Shown here: positions 41,376-49,253 of the stretch, piece after piece
Numbering within the stretch: the first letter of the stretch is position 1
Layout of the letters: the number at the start of each line of letters is the position of its first letter
Source: Hymenobacter sp. GOD-10R
GTDB lineage: Bacteria > Bacteroidota > Bacteroidia > Cytophagales > Hymenobacteraceae
Assembly: GCF_035609205.1 (NCBI RefSeq)
Contig: NZ_CP141184.1
Span: 3,376,501 to 3,440,500, forward strand
Direction of reading: 5' to 3'
DNA length: 64,000 bases
The notes under the pieces: generated by a model
What the model saw: the letters and a program-made list of their open reading frames with translations, nothing else
The model's database searches: none
What the model was told of the DNA's origin: nothing
Position numbers and translations under genes: made by a program

Positions 41376-42176
41376 GTGCCCGACTTACTGACCTCCGACA
41401 ATGCCGCGGCGCTGCGCGCCCAAACCATCATCGAAAAGCTGCTGCACACCGGCACCGTGGCCGTCGATGAGCTGGCGGCGCAGTTTAGCGTGTCGGTAGC
41501 CACCGTGCGGCGAGATTTGGTGGAACTGGAGCAGCGCGGCCGACTCCGGCGCACGCACGGCGGCGCGGTGCCGCGGGAGCCGCTGCTGTACGAACCCTTT
41601 CGCTACAACTCTAGCTTTCACGAGCAGATTGACCGCAACCTAGCGGAGAAGCGCCGTATCGGGCTTGCCGCCGCGGCCCTTATCCAGCCGGGCGAGACAA
41701 TTTCCCTGACCGCCGGCACCACTACCACCCAAGTCACGCGCAGCCTGCGGCCGGAAGCCAACGTGACGGTCGTTACCAACACCGTGAACGTGGCCATGGA
41801 ACTGAGCCACCGCACCGATGTGCGCGTGTTCGTGACGGGCGGCTTCCTGACGGGCGGTTGGTTCTCGCTGGTGGGTCCGGCTACGGCGCAGGCACTCAGC
41901 CAATTCTTTGTGGATAAAGTCTTTATCGGCGTCAATGGCATCGACGCCGAAAAGGGCCTGACCTCCTTGCACCCCGAGGAAGCCGCCATCATTCAAGTTA
42001 TGGTACGGCAGGCCAAGCGCCGCATCGTGGTGGCCGACCACACCAAGCTAGGTACCGTTGCCACGGCGCTCATTTGCCCCATCACGGAAGTGCATCAGCT
42101 CATCACCGACACGGGCGCTACCGAGGACCAAATCGCTCCTTTTCGCCAGCAAGGAATAGAAGTGCTGCTGGTCTGA
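41376..42176 (+). CDS. DeoR/GlpR family transcriptional regulator
   Basis: 266 residues from a GTG at 41376. The N-terminal winged helix-turn-helix shows the DeoR signature: IIEKLLHTGTVAVDELAAQF, SVSVATVRRDLVELEQRGRL, RRTHGGAV. The C-terminal DeoRC sugar-phosphate-sensing domain includes EKRRIGLAAAALIQPGETIS, LTAGTTTTQVTRSL, TNTVNVAMEL and IGVNGIDAEKGLTS. Members are usually repressors released by a phosphorylated sugar. Placed between the mannose-6-phosphate isomerase and sugar porter genes, it probably senses a mannose- or fructose-derived phosphate (inference). Confidence 0.94.
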   Translation: MPDLLTSDNAAALRAQTIIEKLLHTGTVAVDELAAQFSVSVATVRRDLVELEQRGRLRRTHGGAVPREPLLYEPFRYNSSFHEQIDRNLAEKRRIGLAAAALIQPGETISLTAGTTTTQVTRSLRPEANVTVVTNTVNVAMELSHRTDVRVFVTGGFLTGGWFSLVGPATAQALSQFFVDKVFIGVNGIDAEKGLTSLHPEEAAIIQVMVRQAKRRIVVADHTKLGTVATALICPITEVHQLITDTGATEDQIAPFRQQGIEVLLV

Positions 42177-42307
42177 TCTGGCCAACCAAACATCCCAGTC
42201 GCTTCGCCTACCCTAGGTTAGTGCGAAAAGCGGCACTTAAGTAGGAGCCCGTTTGCTAGCGCCTACTGCCTGATACTACCCATTAGCTCCCTCACTACCC
42301 ACCCGCT

Positions 42308-43705
42308 ATGCCTCCTCAAGCTTCTTCCGGTTACGTTCCCCGCGAATCTACGGCGGGCCTGCCTTCCCCCACCGCGGGCCCAGCGGGTAGTGCTAGCTAC
42401 GTTTACCTGATTGCGGCCGTGGCAGCACTGGGCGGGCTACTTTTCGGTTTCGACACGGCCATTATCAACGGCGCCTTGGTCTTCTTGAAAAAGGATTTCG
42501 GCCTGACGGATTCACAAACGGAATTGGCGGCTAGTGCTATCCTATTTGGCGCGGTAGCCGGTGCGGCCATTGCTGGCTGGCTCACCGACCGTTACGGGCG
42601 CCGCCGGTTACTATTTGCGGCCGCGCTGCTGTTCACGCTTTCGGCGCTAGCAGCGGCAGTGCCCCGCACGCTCACCGAGTTTGTGCTGGCGCGGCTGGCG
42701 GGCGGCCTCGCTATCGGGGTAGCTTCGCTGCTGGTACCACTCTACATCGCCGAAATTGCTCCGGCGCGCATCCGCGGGCAACTCGTGACACTCAACCAGT
42801 TGGCCATCGTAACGGGTATTCTCCTAGCTTATGTAGCGAGCTACTACCTAGCCGGGCTAGGGTTGAATTCGTGGCGGTGGATGTTTGCCTCGGCGGCCTT
42901 GCCTTCGCTATTGTTCATGCTCACGTTACTGCTGGTGCCCGAAAGCCCGCGTTGGTTGTTGGGTCGGGGGCGCGAAGCCGAAGCCCTCGGTACGCTCACC
43001 CGCCTCAACGGTCCCGCGGCTGCCGCCACCGAAGCCGCCGAAATTCAGGCCGCCTTAGTGGCCGAACGCGGCGAAGAGGCCAACGTGTACCAACCGCACC
43101 TGCGCCGGCCGTTGCGTATCGCGGTGGTGCTGGCGGTGTTGCAGCAAATCACCGGCATCAACACGATTCTATACTACGGCTCCATCATTTTTACGGAGTA
43201 CAATGGGCAAAGCGCATCGTCGGCCATTGGGGCCAACGCGCTTATTGGAGGCATCAACTTCGCGGGTACTGTTGTGGCACTGTTCATTATCGACCGGGTG
43301 GGGCGCAAGCCGCTGTTGCTCTTTGCGTCGGGGGGTATGGCGCTGGCCCTGGGTGCGCTGGTAGTAGCGTTGCAGCTGCACGCATCGGGACCGTTGCTGC
43401 TAGGGCTCATCATGCTCTACGTGGCCTGCTTTGCCGTGGGGCTAGGTCCGGGCGTGTGGGTTGTGATTACCGAGATTTTCCCGAATGCTGTGCGGGGTCG
43501 GGCGGCCTCACTGGCTACGGTCGCCCTGTGGATAGCCTGTACGCTTATTTCCTACACCTTCTTGTCGTTGGTGAAAGCCGCGGGCCTAGCCGGCGCCTTC
43601 GGGCTTTACGCGGCGCTTTCGGCCTTTACCTTCTTCTTTGTGTGGCGCGCCGTGCCTGAAACTAAAGGGCGGACGCTAGAAGAAATTGAGCGTGGCTGGA
43701 AGTAG
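42308..43705 (+). CDS. Sugar porter family MFS transporter
   Basis: 465 residues with 12 predicted membrane helices. Sugar-porter signatures are all present: GGLLFGFDTAIINGAL in helix 1, the loop 2-3 motif DRYGRRRLL, PLYIAEIAPARIRGQLVTLN, PESPRWLLGRGREAEA at the end of the first half, LQQITGINTILYYGSIIF, DRVGRKPLLL, and PETKGRTLEEIE at the C-terminus. These proteins are proton-sugar symporters or facilitators for hexoses. Its neighbours point to mannose or a manno-oligosaccharide as substrate. Confidence 0.95.
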   Translation: MPPQASSGYVPRESTAGLPSPTAGPAGSASYVYLIAAVAALGGLLFGFDTAIINGALVFLKKDFGLTDSQTELAASAILFGAVAGAAIAGWLTDRYGRRRLLFAAALLFTLSALAAAVPRTLTEFVLARLAGGLAIGVASLLVPLYIAEIAPARIRGQLVTLNQLAIVTGILLAYVASYYLAGLGLNSWRWMFASAALPSLLFMLTLLLVPESPRWLLGRGREAEALGTLTRLNGPAAAATEAAEIQAALVAERGEEANVYQPHLRRPLRIAVVLAVLQQITGINTILYYGSIIFTEYNGQSASSAIGANALIGGINFAGTVVALFIIDRVGRKPLLLFASGGMALALGALVVALQLHASGPLLLGLIMLYVACFAVGLGPGVWVVITEIFPNAVRGRAASLATVALWIACTLISYTFLSLVKAAGLAGAFGLYAALSAFTFFFVWRAVPETKGRTLEEIERGWK

Positions 43706-43729
43706 CCATCAGCGTCATATCGAATGGGG

Positions 43730-43750
43730 TTATGCTGGGCTTGTCGAAGC
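43730..43750. repeat. Partial copy of the dispersed hairpin repeat
   Basis: TTATGCTGGGCTTGTCGAAG plus C matches the left arm of the repeat at 4548-4584 with a few differences. It lies between the transporter and mannosidase genes. Only one arm is recognisable. Confidence 0.5.
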
Positions 43751-43815
43751 CGGTTTAAAGAGCTGTTGACTTTATAACACCCTGCTATTTTACTAAATCA
43801 CTTAAAACCAGTTGT

Positions 43816-46188
43816 ATGAAGCGGTCTTTCACTGCCCGCGTTTTGCCCTTGGTGCTGCTGTTGGCGGCGGGCGAAGCCAATGCGCAGAGCGTGCTGAAGT
43901 ATGTAAATCCCAATATCGGCACGGCGCACAGCCGCTGGTTTTTTTACACGCCAGCGGCTGTGCCTTATGGCATGGCCAAGCTAGCTCCTTCCACCAACGG
44001 CCATTATGGGAATGCTTCGGGTTGGGAAGCTGTGGGCTACGACACCCGCCAGAATTCTATCGAGGGCTTTGTGCACTTCCATGAGTGGCAGGTAGGCGGC
44101 GTAAGCTTCATGCCTACCACCGGCGAGCTGCGCGTAAAACCCGGCGACCTCGACAAGCCAGACTCTGGCTACCGCTCGCGCTTCGACCGCAAAAACCAAG
44201 TGGCCGAGCCCGGCTACTACAAAGTATTGCTCGATGACTACGGCATCACGGCCGAGCTGACGGCTACCAAGCGGGTTGGCTTTCACCGCTATACCTTCCC
44301 CAAAAACGATCAGGCTCACATTATTCTTGACATCGGCAACAAGCAAGGCGAGAGCGACGAAGTGACCGATGCCAGCATCCGCATGGTGGATGCCACGCAC
44401 GTGGAAGGCTTCGTGAGCACCTACCCGAAGTACGTGAAGAACTACGACCCGCAGGGCAAGGTAAACATGTACTTCTTCGGGGAAATTAGCAAGAAGCCGG
44501 CGAGTGTAGGGGCCTTCACGGCGGGCACGCAGGCAAATACAAACTCGGCCAAGGGCAAAGGCGCGGGCTTAGTGCTTAACTATCAAACCACGGCGCAGGA
44601 GAAGATCGAGCTGAAAGTAGGTCTCTCGTACACCTCCATTGCCAATGCCAAAGCCAACCTGCTGGCCGAGGCCCGCACCCTGACCTTCGACCAGGCCCGC
44701 ACTGCCGCGCAAGCTACCTGGCAGCGCGAGCTAGGCAAACTTGCCGTGGAAGGCCCCGATGAGCAGAACAAAACCAAGTTTTACACCGGCCTGTTTCACG
44801 CCTTACTAGGTCGCGGCATTGCTAGCGACGTGAATGGCGACTACCCCAAGCACGGCGGTCAAACCGGCAAACTGGTAACCAGCGGCCCTGGCCCCAAGCC
44901 CGAGTTCATCAACACCGACGCCATTTGGGGCGGCTATTGGAACCTCACGCAACTCTGGGCGCTGTCGTACCCCGAGTGGTACGGCAACTACGTGAACACC
45001 CAACTGCAAGTGTACCGCGACCGGGGCTGGTTCGGCGACGGCTTGGCGAATAGCGAATACGTGTCGGGGGTAGGTACCAACTTCGTGGGGCTAGCTATTG
45101 CAGGCGCCTACCAAGCCGGCATCCGCAACTACGACGTGAACCTAGCTTACCAAGCCGTGCGCGCCAATGAGTTGAATTGGCGCAACCGCCCGTTTGGCTC
45201 GGGCAAAATGGACGTGAAAGCCTTTACGCAGTACGGCTACGTGCCCTTCAAAGAAGAGTACAAGGAATACAAAGGCGTGTGGTACAAAACCGATTCCACG
45301 GGAGCGTACTTCTCTAACTCGCACACGCTAGAATACAGCTACAGCGCCTTTGCTGCCGCCCAAATGGCCAAAACCTTAGGCAAAAAAGACGATTACGCGC
45401 AGCTCATTAAGCTGTCTGACGGTTGGAAGGCCATTCTGAACCCGCAGACCAAGCTCATGCAGCCCAAGCTGGCCGATGGCTCCTTTGCGGGCAACTTCAA
45501 ACCCTACGAGCCGTGGCGCGGCTTCCAGGAAGGCAATTCCATGCAATACTCCTTCTACGTGCCCCAAAACCCCGCCGGACTCATTGCCGCGATGGGCCGC
45601 GAGAAGTTCAACAACCGTCTGGACAGCATCTTCACAGCCTCGGCCAAAACGGGCTTCGGCGGTGGCAAAGAAATAGATGCCTTTGCCGGCGTCAACGCCA
45701 TCTACAATCACGGCAACCAGCCTTGCTTGCACATCAGCTGGCTATTCAACTTCTCGGGCCAGCCCTGGCTCACGCAGAAATGGACCCGCCAGATTTGCGA
45801 CGAGTTTTACGGCACAGAGCCCATACACGGCTACGGCTACGGGCAAGATGAAGACCAGGGCCAGCTAGGTTCGTGGTACGTTATTACCGCGCTAGGCTTG
45901 TTTGATGTGAAAGGTTTCACAGATGGCCGCCCCATCGTGGAGCTAGGTAGCCCCCTTTTCAGCAAGTCTACCATTCAGTTAGGCAACCAAAAGAAGTTAG
46001 TAATCGAAGCCAAAAACACCTCCAAGGAAAACGTGTACGTGCAGAGTGCGGAGCTAAATGGCAAGCCGCTCGTCAACTGCTGGCTGTACCGCGACGAACT
46101 GATGCAAGGCGGCAAGCTGGTGTTCACAATGGGCAACCAACCGAACAAAACCTGGGGCACAAAGACCCCACCGCCTTCGGCGCAGTAG
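43816..46188 (+). CDS. GH92 family glycoside hydrolase, probable alpha-mannosidase
   Basis: 790 residues. A signal peptide (MKRSFTARVLPLVLLLAAGE to ANAQ) directs it to the periplasm or beyond. The GH92 hallmark VNPNIGTAHSRWFFYTPAAV follows directly. The C-terminal catalytic domain contains NTDAIWGGYWNLTQLWAL, GNQPCLHISWLFNFSGQP and YGQDEDQGQLGSWYVITALG, where the acidic pair around D678-D680 corresponds to the conserved GH92 motif. GH92 enzymes are calcium-dependent exo-acting alpha-mannosidases. It would release mannose for the adjacent transporter and isomerase. Confidence 0.95.
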   Translation: MKRSFTARVLPLVLLLAAGEANAQSVLKYVNPNIGTAHSRWFFYTPAAVPYGMAKLAPSTNGHYGNASGWEAVGYDTRQNSIEGFVHFHEWQVGGVSFMPTTGELRVKPGDLDKPDSGYRSRFDRKNQVAEPGYYKVLLDDYGITAELTATKRVGFHRYTFPKNDQAHIILDIGNKQGESDEVTDASIRMVDATHVEGFVSTYPKYVKNYDPQGKVNMYFFGEISKKPASVGAFTAGTQANTNSAKGKGAGLVLNYQTTAQEKIELKVGLSYTSIANAKANLLAEARTLTFDQARTAAQATWQRELGKLAVEGPDEQNKTKFYTGLFHALLGRGIASDVNGDYPKHGGQTGKLVTSGPGPKPEFINTDAIWGGYWNLTQLWALSYPEWYGNYVNTQLQVYRDRGWFGDGLANSEYVSGVGTNFVGLAIAGAYQAGIRNYDVNLAYQAVRANELNWRNRPFGSGKMDVKAFTQYGYVPFKEEYKEYKGVWYKTDSTGAYFSNSHTLEYSYSAFAAAQMAKTLGKKDDYAQLIKLSDGWKAILNPQTKLMQPKLADGSFAGNFKPYEPWRGFQEGNSMQYSFYVPQNPAGLIAAMGREKFNNRLDSIFTASAKTGFGGGKEIDAFAGVNAIYNHGNQPCLHISWLFNFSGQPWLTQKWTRQICDEFYGTEPIHGYGYGQDEDQGQLGSWYVITALGLFDVKGFTDGRPIVELGSPLFSKSTIQLGNQKKLVIEAKNTSKENVYVQSAELNGKPLVNCWLYRDELMQGGKLVFTMGNQPNKTWGTKTPPPSAQ

Positions 46189-46271
46189 CAAATAGAGGTA
46201 GTGCTTCGACCGCCTAGGGAGAAGGTCACGCCCACTAGGAGCGCGACTCTTGTTCGAGCCTTCACCCAGCG

Positions 46272-47390
46272 TCACGCCACTGTGAGTACAATTTTACCCT
46301 GAATGTGTCCGTGGGCAGCTCGTTCGTGCGCCTGGCGCGCATTGGCCAGCGGAAACGTGCTATCGATGGCAACGCGTACTGTCCCGGCTTCGAGCAGGTG
46401 CGCAAGCTCGGCGAGCTGCGGGCCGTTGGAGCGCACTTGGGTCATCGAGACCGTGATGCCCAGTTGCGCGGCCAGTGCGGCGTCGGAGAAGCCTAAGAAC
46501 ACCGGAAACAGCGCGCCGCCTCGCTTAAGCGTGCGCAAGAAACGGCCGGTGTTGGGTCCGCCCAAGGTATCGAGAACGAGGTCCGCGTCCTGCGCGACGT
46601 CCTCGGGCGCCTTTTGGGTGTAGTCAATAAACTCATCGGCACCTAGGTCGCGCAGGAACGTCTCGTGCGCGCCCGAAGCCACCGCAATAACGTGCGCTCC
46701 CTGCCATTTGGCTAGCTGCATGGCTAAATGTCCTACGCCGCCCGCGGCCCCATTGATGAGTACTTTTTGGTCGCGGAGCGGCACCGGACGATGCGGCTCC
46801 GGCTGAAACGGGTTCGGTTCCTGGTGCCCTAGGTCCAGCAGGAATTGCCACGCGGTAAGTCCGGCCATCGGCACCCCGGCGGCGTGCACGTGGTCGAGGC
46901 CCGCTGGCTTGTGGGCTAGGTCCGACGCCGGCGCGGCGACGTACTCGGCGTACGCCCGGCTTGCCCCGACACTAGGAAACCGGATCATGCCGAACACTTC
47001 CTCGCCGACGGTGAAGCCCTGCACGTCCTCGGCAACGGCCGCCACCACGCCCGATATATCCGTCCCCAGAATAATAGGAAAGGGCACCGATGGCCGCCAC
47101 TCCGGAGGCAGCATCTTGTAGCCGTCGCGCAGGTACCAATCGGGGGGATTGAGGCCAATTGCATGCACGCGCACGAGCACCTCCCCTGGCTTCAGCTCGG
47201 GCCGCGGTACTTCCTCGTAGCGCAGTACTTCGGGGCCACCAAACTCGTGCAGTTGAATAGCCTGCATCGTGTTGTTCGGCCTAGCCGCTATCTTTTCAGG
47301 TGCAGGGGCTTCTTTTGCTGCGGCGTATTCTTGTTCGTGGGGTTGGTCGGAAGCTGAATCTCTCTCCACGTTCACTCCTTGCGTTGCCAT
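46272..47390 (-). CDS. NADP-dependent zinc-type alcohol dehydrogenase/quinone oxidoreductase-like protein (MDR)
   Basis: 372 residues on the minus strand from the ATG at 47390. The MDR core begins at residue 42 (MQAIQLHEFGGPEVLRYEEV), so the first 41 residues are an unusual charged extension; the ATG at 47267 would give a standard 331-residue enzyme. GroES-like segment: VRVHAIGLNPPDWYLRDGYK and ILGTDISGVVAAVAEDVQGF. Cofactor site: LINGAAGGVGHLAMQLAKWQ. It is divergent from an HxlR regulator gene, and HxlR proteins commonly control such reductases in response to quinones or aldehydes, so this is the probable target. Confidence 0.9.
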   Translation of the reverse strand: MATQGVNVERDSASDQPHEQEYAAAKEAPAPEKIAARPNNTMQAIQLHEFGGPEVLRYEEVPRPELKPGEVLVRVHAIGLNPPDWYLRDGYKMLPPEWRPSVPFPIILGTDISGVVAAVAEDVQGFTVGEEVFGMIRFPSVGASRAYAEYVAAPASDLAHKPAGLDHVHAAGVPMAGLTAWQFLLDLGHQEPNPFQPEPHRPVPLRDQKVLINGAAGGVGHLAMQLAKWQGAHVIAVASGAHETFLRDLGADEFIDYTQKAPEDVAQDADLVLDTLGGPNTGRFLRTLKRGGALFPVFLGFSDAALAAQLGITVSMTQVRSNGPQLAELAHLLEAGTVRVAIDSTFPLANARQAHERAAHGHIQGKIVLTVA

Positions 47391-47566
47391 ACTGGTTCAG
47401 GTTGTATAAAGTGAGAGGTTGCGCCAACAGGTAACTTGTCGTCTAACTCAGCTACTAGCTTTGCGGCTTGCTATGTGCAGGGTTTTAGCAGGCAACTACC
47501 TTATCTGTCAGCCAATTGCTTACCTGCTGGCCTAACCTTTTAACTGAAGCCAAAAGTACCGGTATA

Positions 47567-47603
47567 TGGTATACCTTTGTAACCAGTATCACCGAGTATA
47601 CCA
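47567..47603 (+). promoter_or_regulatory. HxlR promoter with flanking inverted GTATAC operators
   Basis: TGGTATAC (47567-47574) and GTATACCA (47596-47603) are inverted copies 29 bp apart, each containing the palindrome GTATAC. The -7 element TACCTTTG (47572-47579) overlaps the left copy and the right copy lies in the leader, 6 bp before the start codon. This layout suits autorepression by HxlR. Confidence 0.6.
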
Positions 47604-47609
47604 GTTAAG

Positions 47610-47954
47610 ATGAAACGCTGCCCCCCTCTTGGCGACCCCCAGCAACTGCGTGCGCTACAGGACGCGCTTTACGTTCTCGGAGGAAAATGGAAGCTTCCTA
47701 TTATCCAATCCATCTGCAACGGCAACCATCGATTCCGGGACATAGAGCGTAGTATTCCGGGCATTACCACTCGCATGCTGTCCAAAGAGCTCAAGGAGCT
47801 GGAAATGAACGGCATCATCTCCCGCACCGTCTACGCCGACATCCCAGTTAGCGTCTTGTATGAGCCGACAGAGTACAGCAAAGTGTACGGCCCAATCATC
47901 ATGACCATGATCGAATTTGGGTTCGTGCACCAGCAAAAGATGAGACAGCCGTAA
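47610..47954 (+). CDS. HxlR family (winged helix-turn-helix) transcriptional regulator
   Basis: 114 residues, the usual HxlR length. The typical signatures are visible: ALYVLGGKWKLPIIQSICNG, HRFRDIERSIPGITTRMLSK, ELKELEMNGIISRTVYADIP, VSVLYEPTEYSKVYGPIIMT. Many HxlR proteins sense electrophiles through a cysteine; a Cys at residue 3 and one at 36 are available. It is divergent from the MDR reductase gene. GTATAC-type inverted repeats in its own promoter suggest autoregulation and joint control of the reductase. Confidence 0.94.
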   Translation: MKRCPPLGDPQQLRALQDALYVLGGKWKLPIIQSICNGNHRFRDIERSIPGITTRMLSKELKELEMNGIISRTVYADIPVSVLYEPTEYSKVYGPIIMTMIEFGFVHQQKMRQP

Positions 47955-47983
47955 CGGGCAATTCGCTGTCTGCTAGGCCAAAA

Positions 47984-48559
47984 CTACCGAGCAAGTAGCA
48001 GTTCAGCCAAGCCTTGCGCGGTTAGAGCCGCCGCGGGACCGTCGCCGAGTTGGGCCCGCACAATAGCCCCGTCGATGAGCAGCAGTAGCTGAGTGGCCCC
48101 GCGTGAGGGGTTGGCGTACTTAGCCGCCCGCAACAGCTCCTCCAGATAAGCGTGCAACTCCTGTTTATGCTGGCGTGCAATTAGGTATTCCTCGGTGTGC
48201 GGGTCGGTCGTTTCAAGCACCGTGTTGATAAAGGCGCACCCCCGAAAATCAGCCTCGCCAAACCAGTCAGCTAGCACGCCAAAAATTGCTCGTACTTCAT
48301 CGGCGGGCGTGTGGGCGCGCGCTTTTGCCTGTGCTTCCAATCCGCGCTGCCAGTGGCTGTGCCGCTCGTGCAGGAAGGCAACCACCAAGGCCTGCTTGGA
48401 AGGAAAATGCTTGTAGAACGACATCCGGGCAACGTCGGCGACGGCCAATAACTGATCAATGCCGGTCGCGCGAATCCCTTGAGCATAAAACAATTGGTGA
48501 GCAGCTTTTAGAATACGCTGCCGGGCAGCAGAAGGAGCATTAGAGCCAGGAGCAGGCAT
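47984..48559 (-). CDS. TetR/AcrR family transcriptional regulator
   Basis: 191 residues from the ATG at 48559 (MPAPGSNAPSAARQ); an upstream in-frame ATG would start inside the operator region. N-terminal helix-turn-helix: RQRILKAAHQLFYAQGIRAT, GIDQLLAVADVARMSFYKHF, PSKQALVVAFLHER. The C-terminal ligand domain is rich in helices (GCAFINTVLETTDPHTEEYL). It is divergent from the DUF1348 gene, and a palindrome in the shared gap (48605-48619) is the likely operator. It is convergent with the HxlR gene, 29 bp apart. Confidence 0.93.
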   Translation of the reverse strand: MPAPGSNAPSAARQRILKAAHQLFYAQGIRATGIDQLLAVADVARMSFYKHFPSKQALVVAFLHERHSHWQRGLEAQAKARAHTPADEVRAIFGVLADWFGEADFRGCAFINTVLETTDPHTEEYLIARQHKQELHAYLEELLRAAKYANPSRGATQLLLLIDGAIVRAQLGDGPAAALTAQGLAELLLAR

Positions 48560-48604
48560 TACAAAGGCAAGGATAAGGACGCGAGAGAAGAGGCGAAGGT
48601 ACAC

Positions 48605-48619
48605 TATACTTGGAGTATA
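48605..48619. promoter_or_regulatory. Palindromic TetR operator candidate
   Basis: TATACTTGGAGTATA is a 6-3-6 perfect palindrome in the 134-bp gap between the TetR gene and the DUF1348 gene, 45 bp before the TetR start. A TACTTTCG element at 48634-48641 could be the -7 element of the DUF1348 gene. Binding by the TetR protein is inferred from position. Confidence 0.6.
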
Positions 48620-48693
48620 CTGACCGTTCTATCTACTTTCGCAACGTACCCTATGCTAGCTTTTCGCTTTCCTGCTTATCACCTAAAGTTGCT

Positions 48694-49164
48694 ATGTCCG
48701 ACTTCCGTCCACCCCTCCCGCCTTATACCCTAGAAACTGCCCATCAGAAAGCTCGTTTGGCGGAAGATGCGTGGAATTTCCGCGACCCCGAGCGAGTGGC
48801 CCTCGCCTACACTCCCGACAGTTCCTGGCGCAACCGCAGCGAGTTCTTTGTGGGCCGTGCGGCCATCACAGCTTTTTTGAAGCGAAAGTGGGAACGTGAG
48901 CATGAATACCGGCTCATTAAGGAAGTATGTGGCCTGCACGAGAACCGGATTGCCGTGCGTTTTCAGTACGAGTACCACGACGCGCAAGGCCAGTGGTTTC
49001 GCGCCTACGGCAACGAGCAATGGGAATTTGACCCCGCCGGATTGATGCGCCGCCGCGAAGCGAGCATCAATGATGTAGCCATCACCGAAGCCAAGCGTGC
49101 ATTTCATTGGCCGTTAGGGGCGCGGCCCGCCGACCATCCCGGCCTAACAGAATTAGGCATGTAG
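48694..49164 (+). CDS. DUF1348 family protein (NTF2/SnoaL-like fold)
   Basis: 156 residues from the ATG at 48694 ([16 protein letters not shown]); an earlier in-frame start at 48610 would overlap the operator palindrome. The whole chain fits DUF1348: [80 protein letters not shown] and [13 protein letters not shown]. These small cone-shaped NTF2-like proteins often come with TetR regulators. The reaction, if any, is unknown. Confidence 0.93.
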   Translation: MSDFRPPLPPYTLETAHQKARLAEDAWNFRDPERVALAYTPDSSWRNRSEFFVGRAAITAFLKRKWEREHEYRLIKEVCGLHENRIAVRFQYEYHDAQGQWFRAYGNEQWEFDPAGLMRRREASINDVAITEAKRAFHWPLGARPADHPGLTELGM

Positions 49165-49253
49165 CGAGCCTTCGGAAGTTGTGTTCGGAAACGCATACAA
49201 ACCCTCGCCAACAACTGCTAATGAGAGGTGGTGCTAACTTTTTATGACTACCC

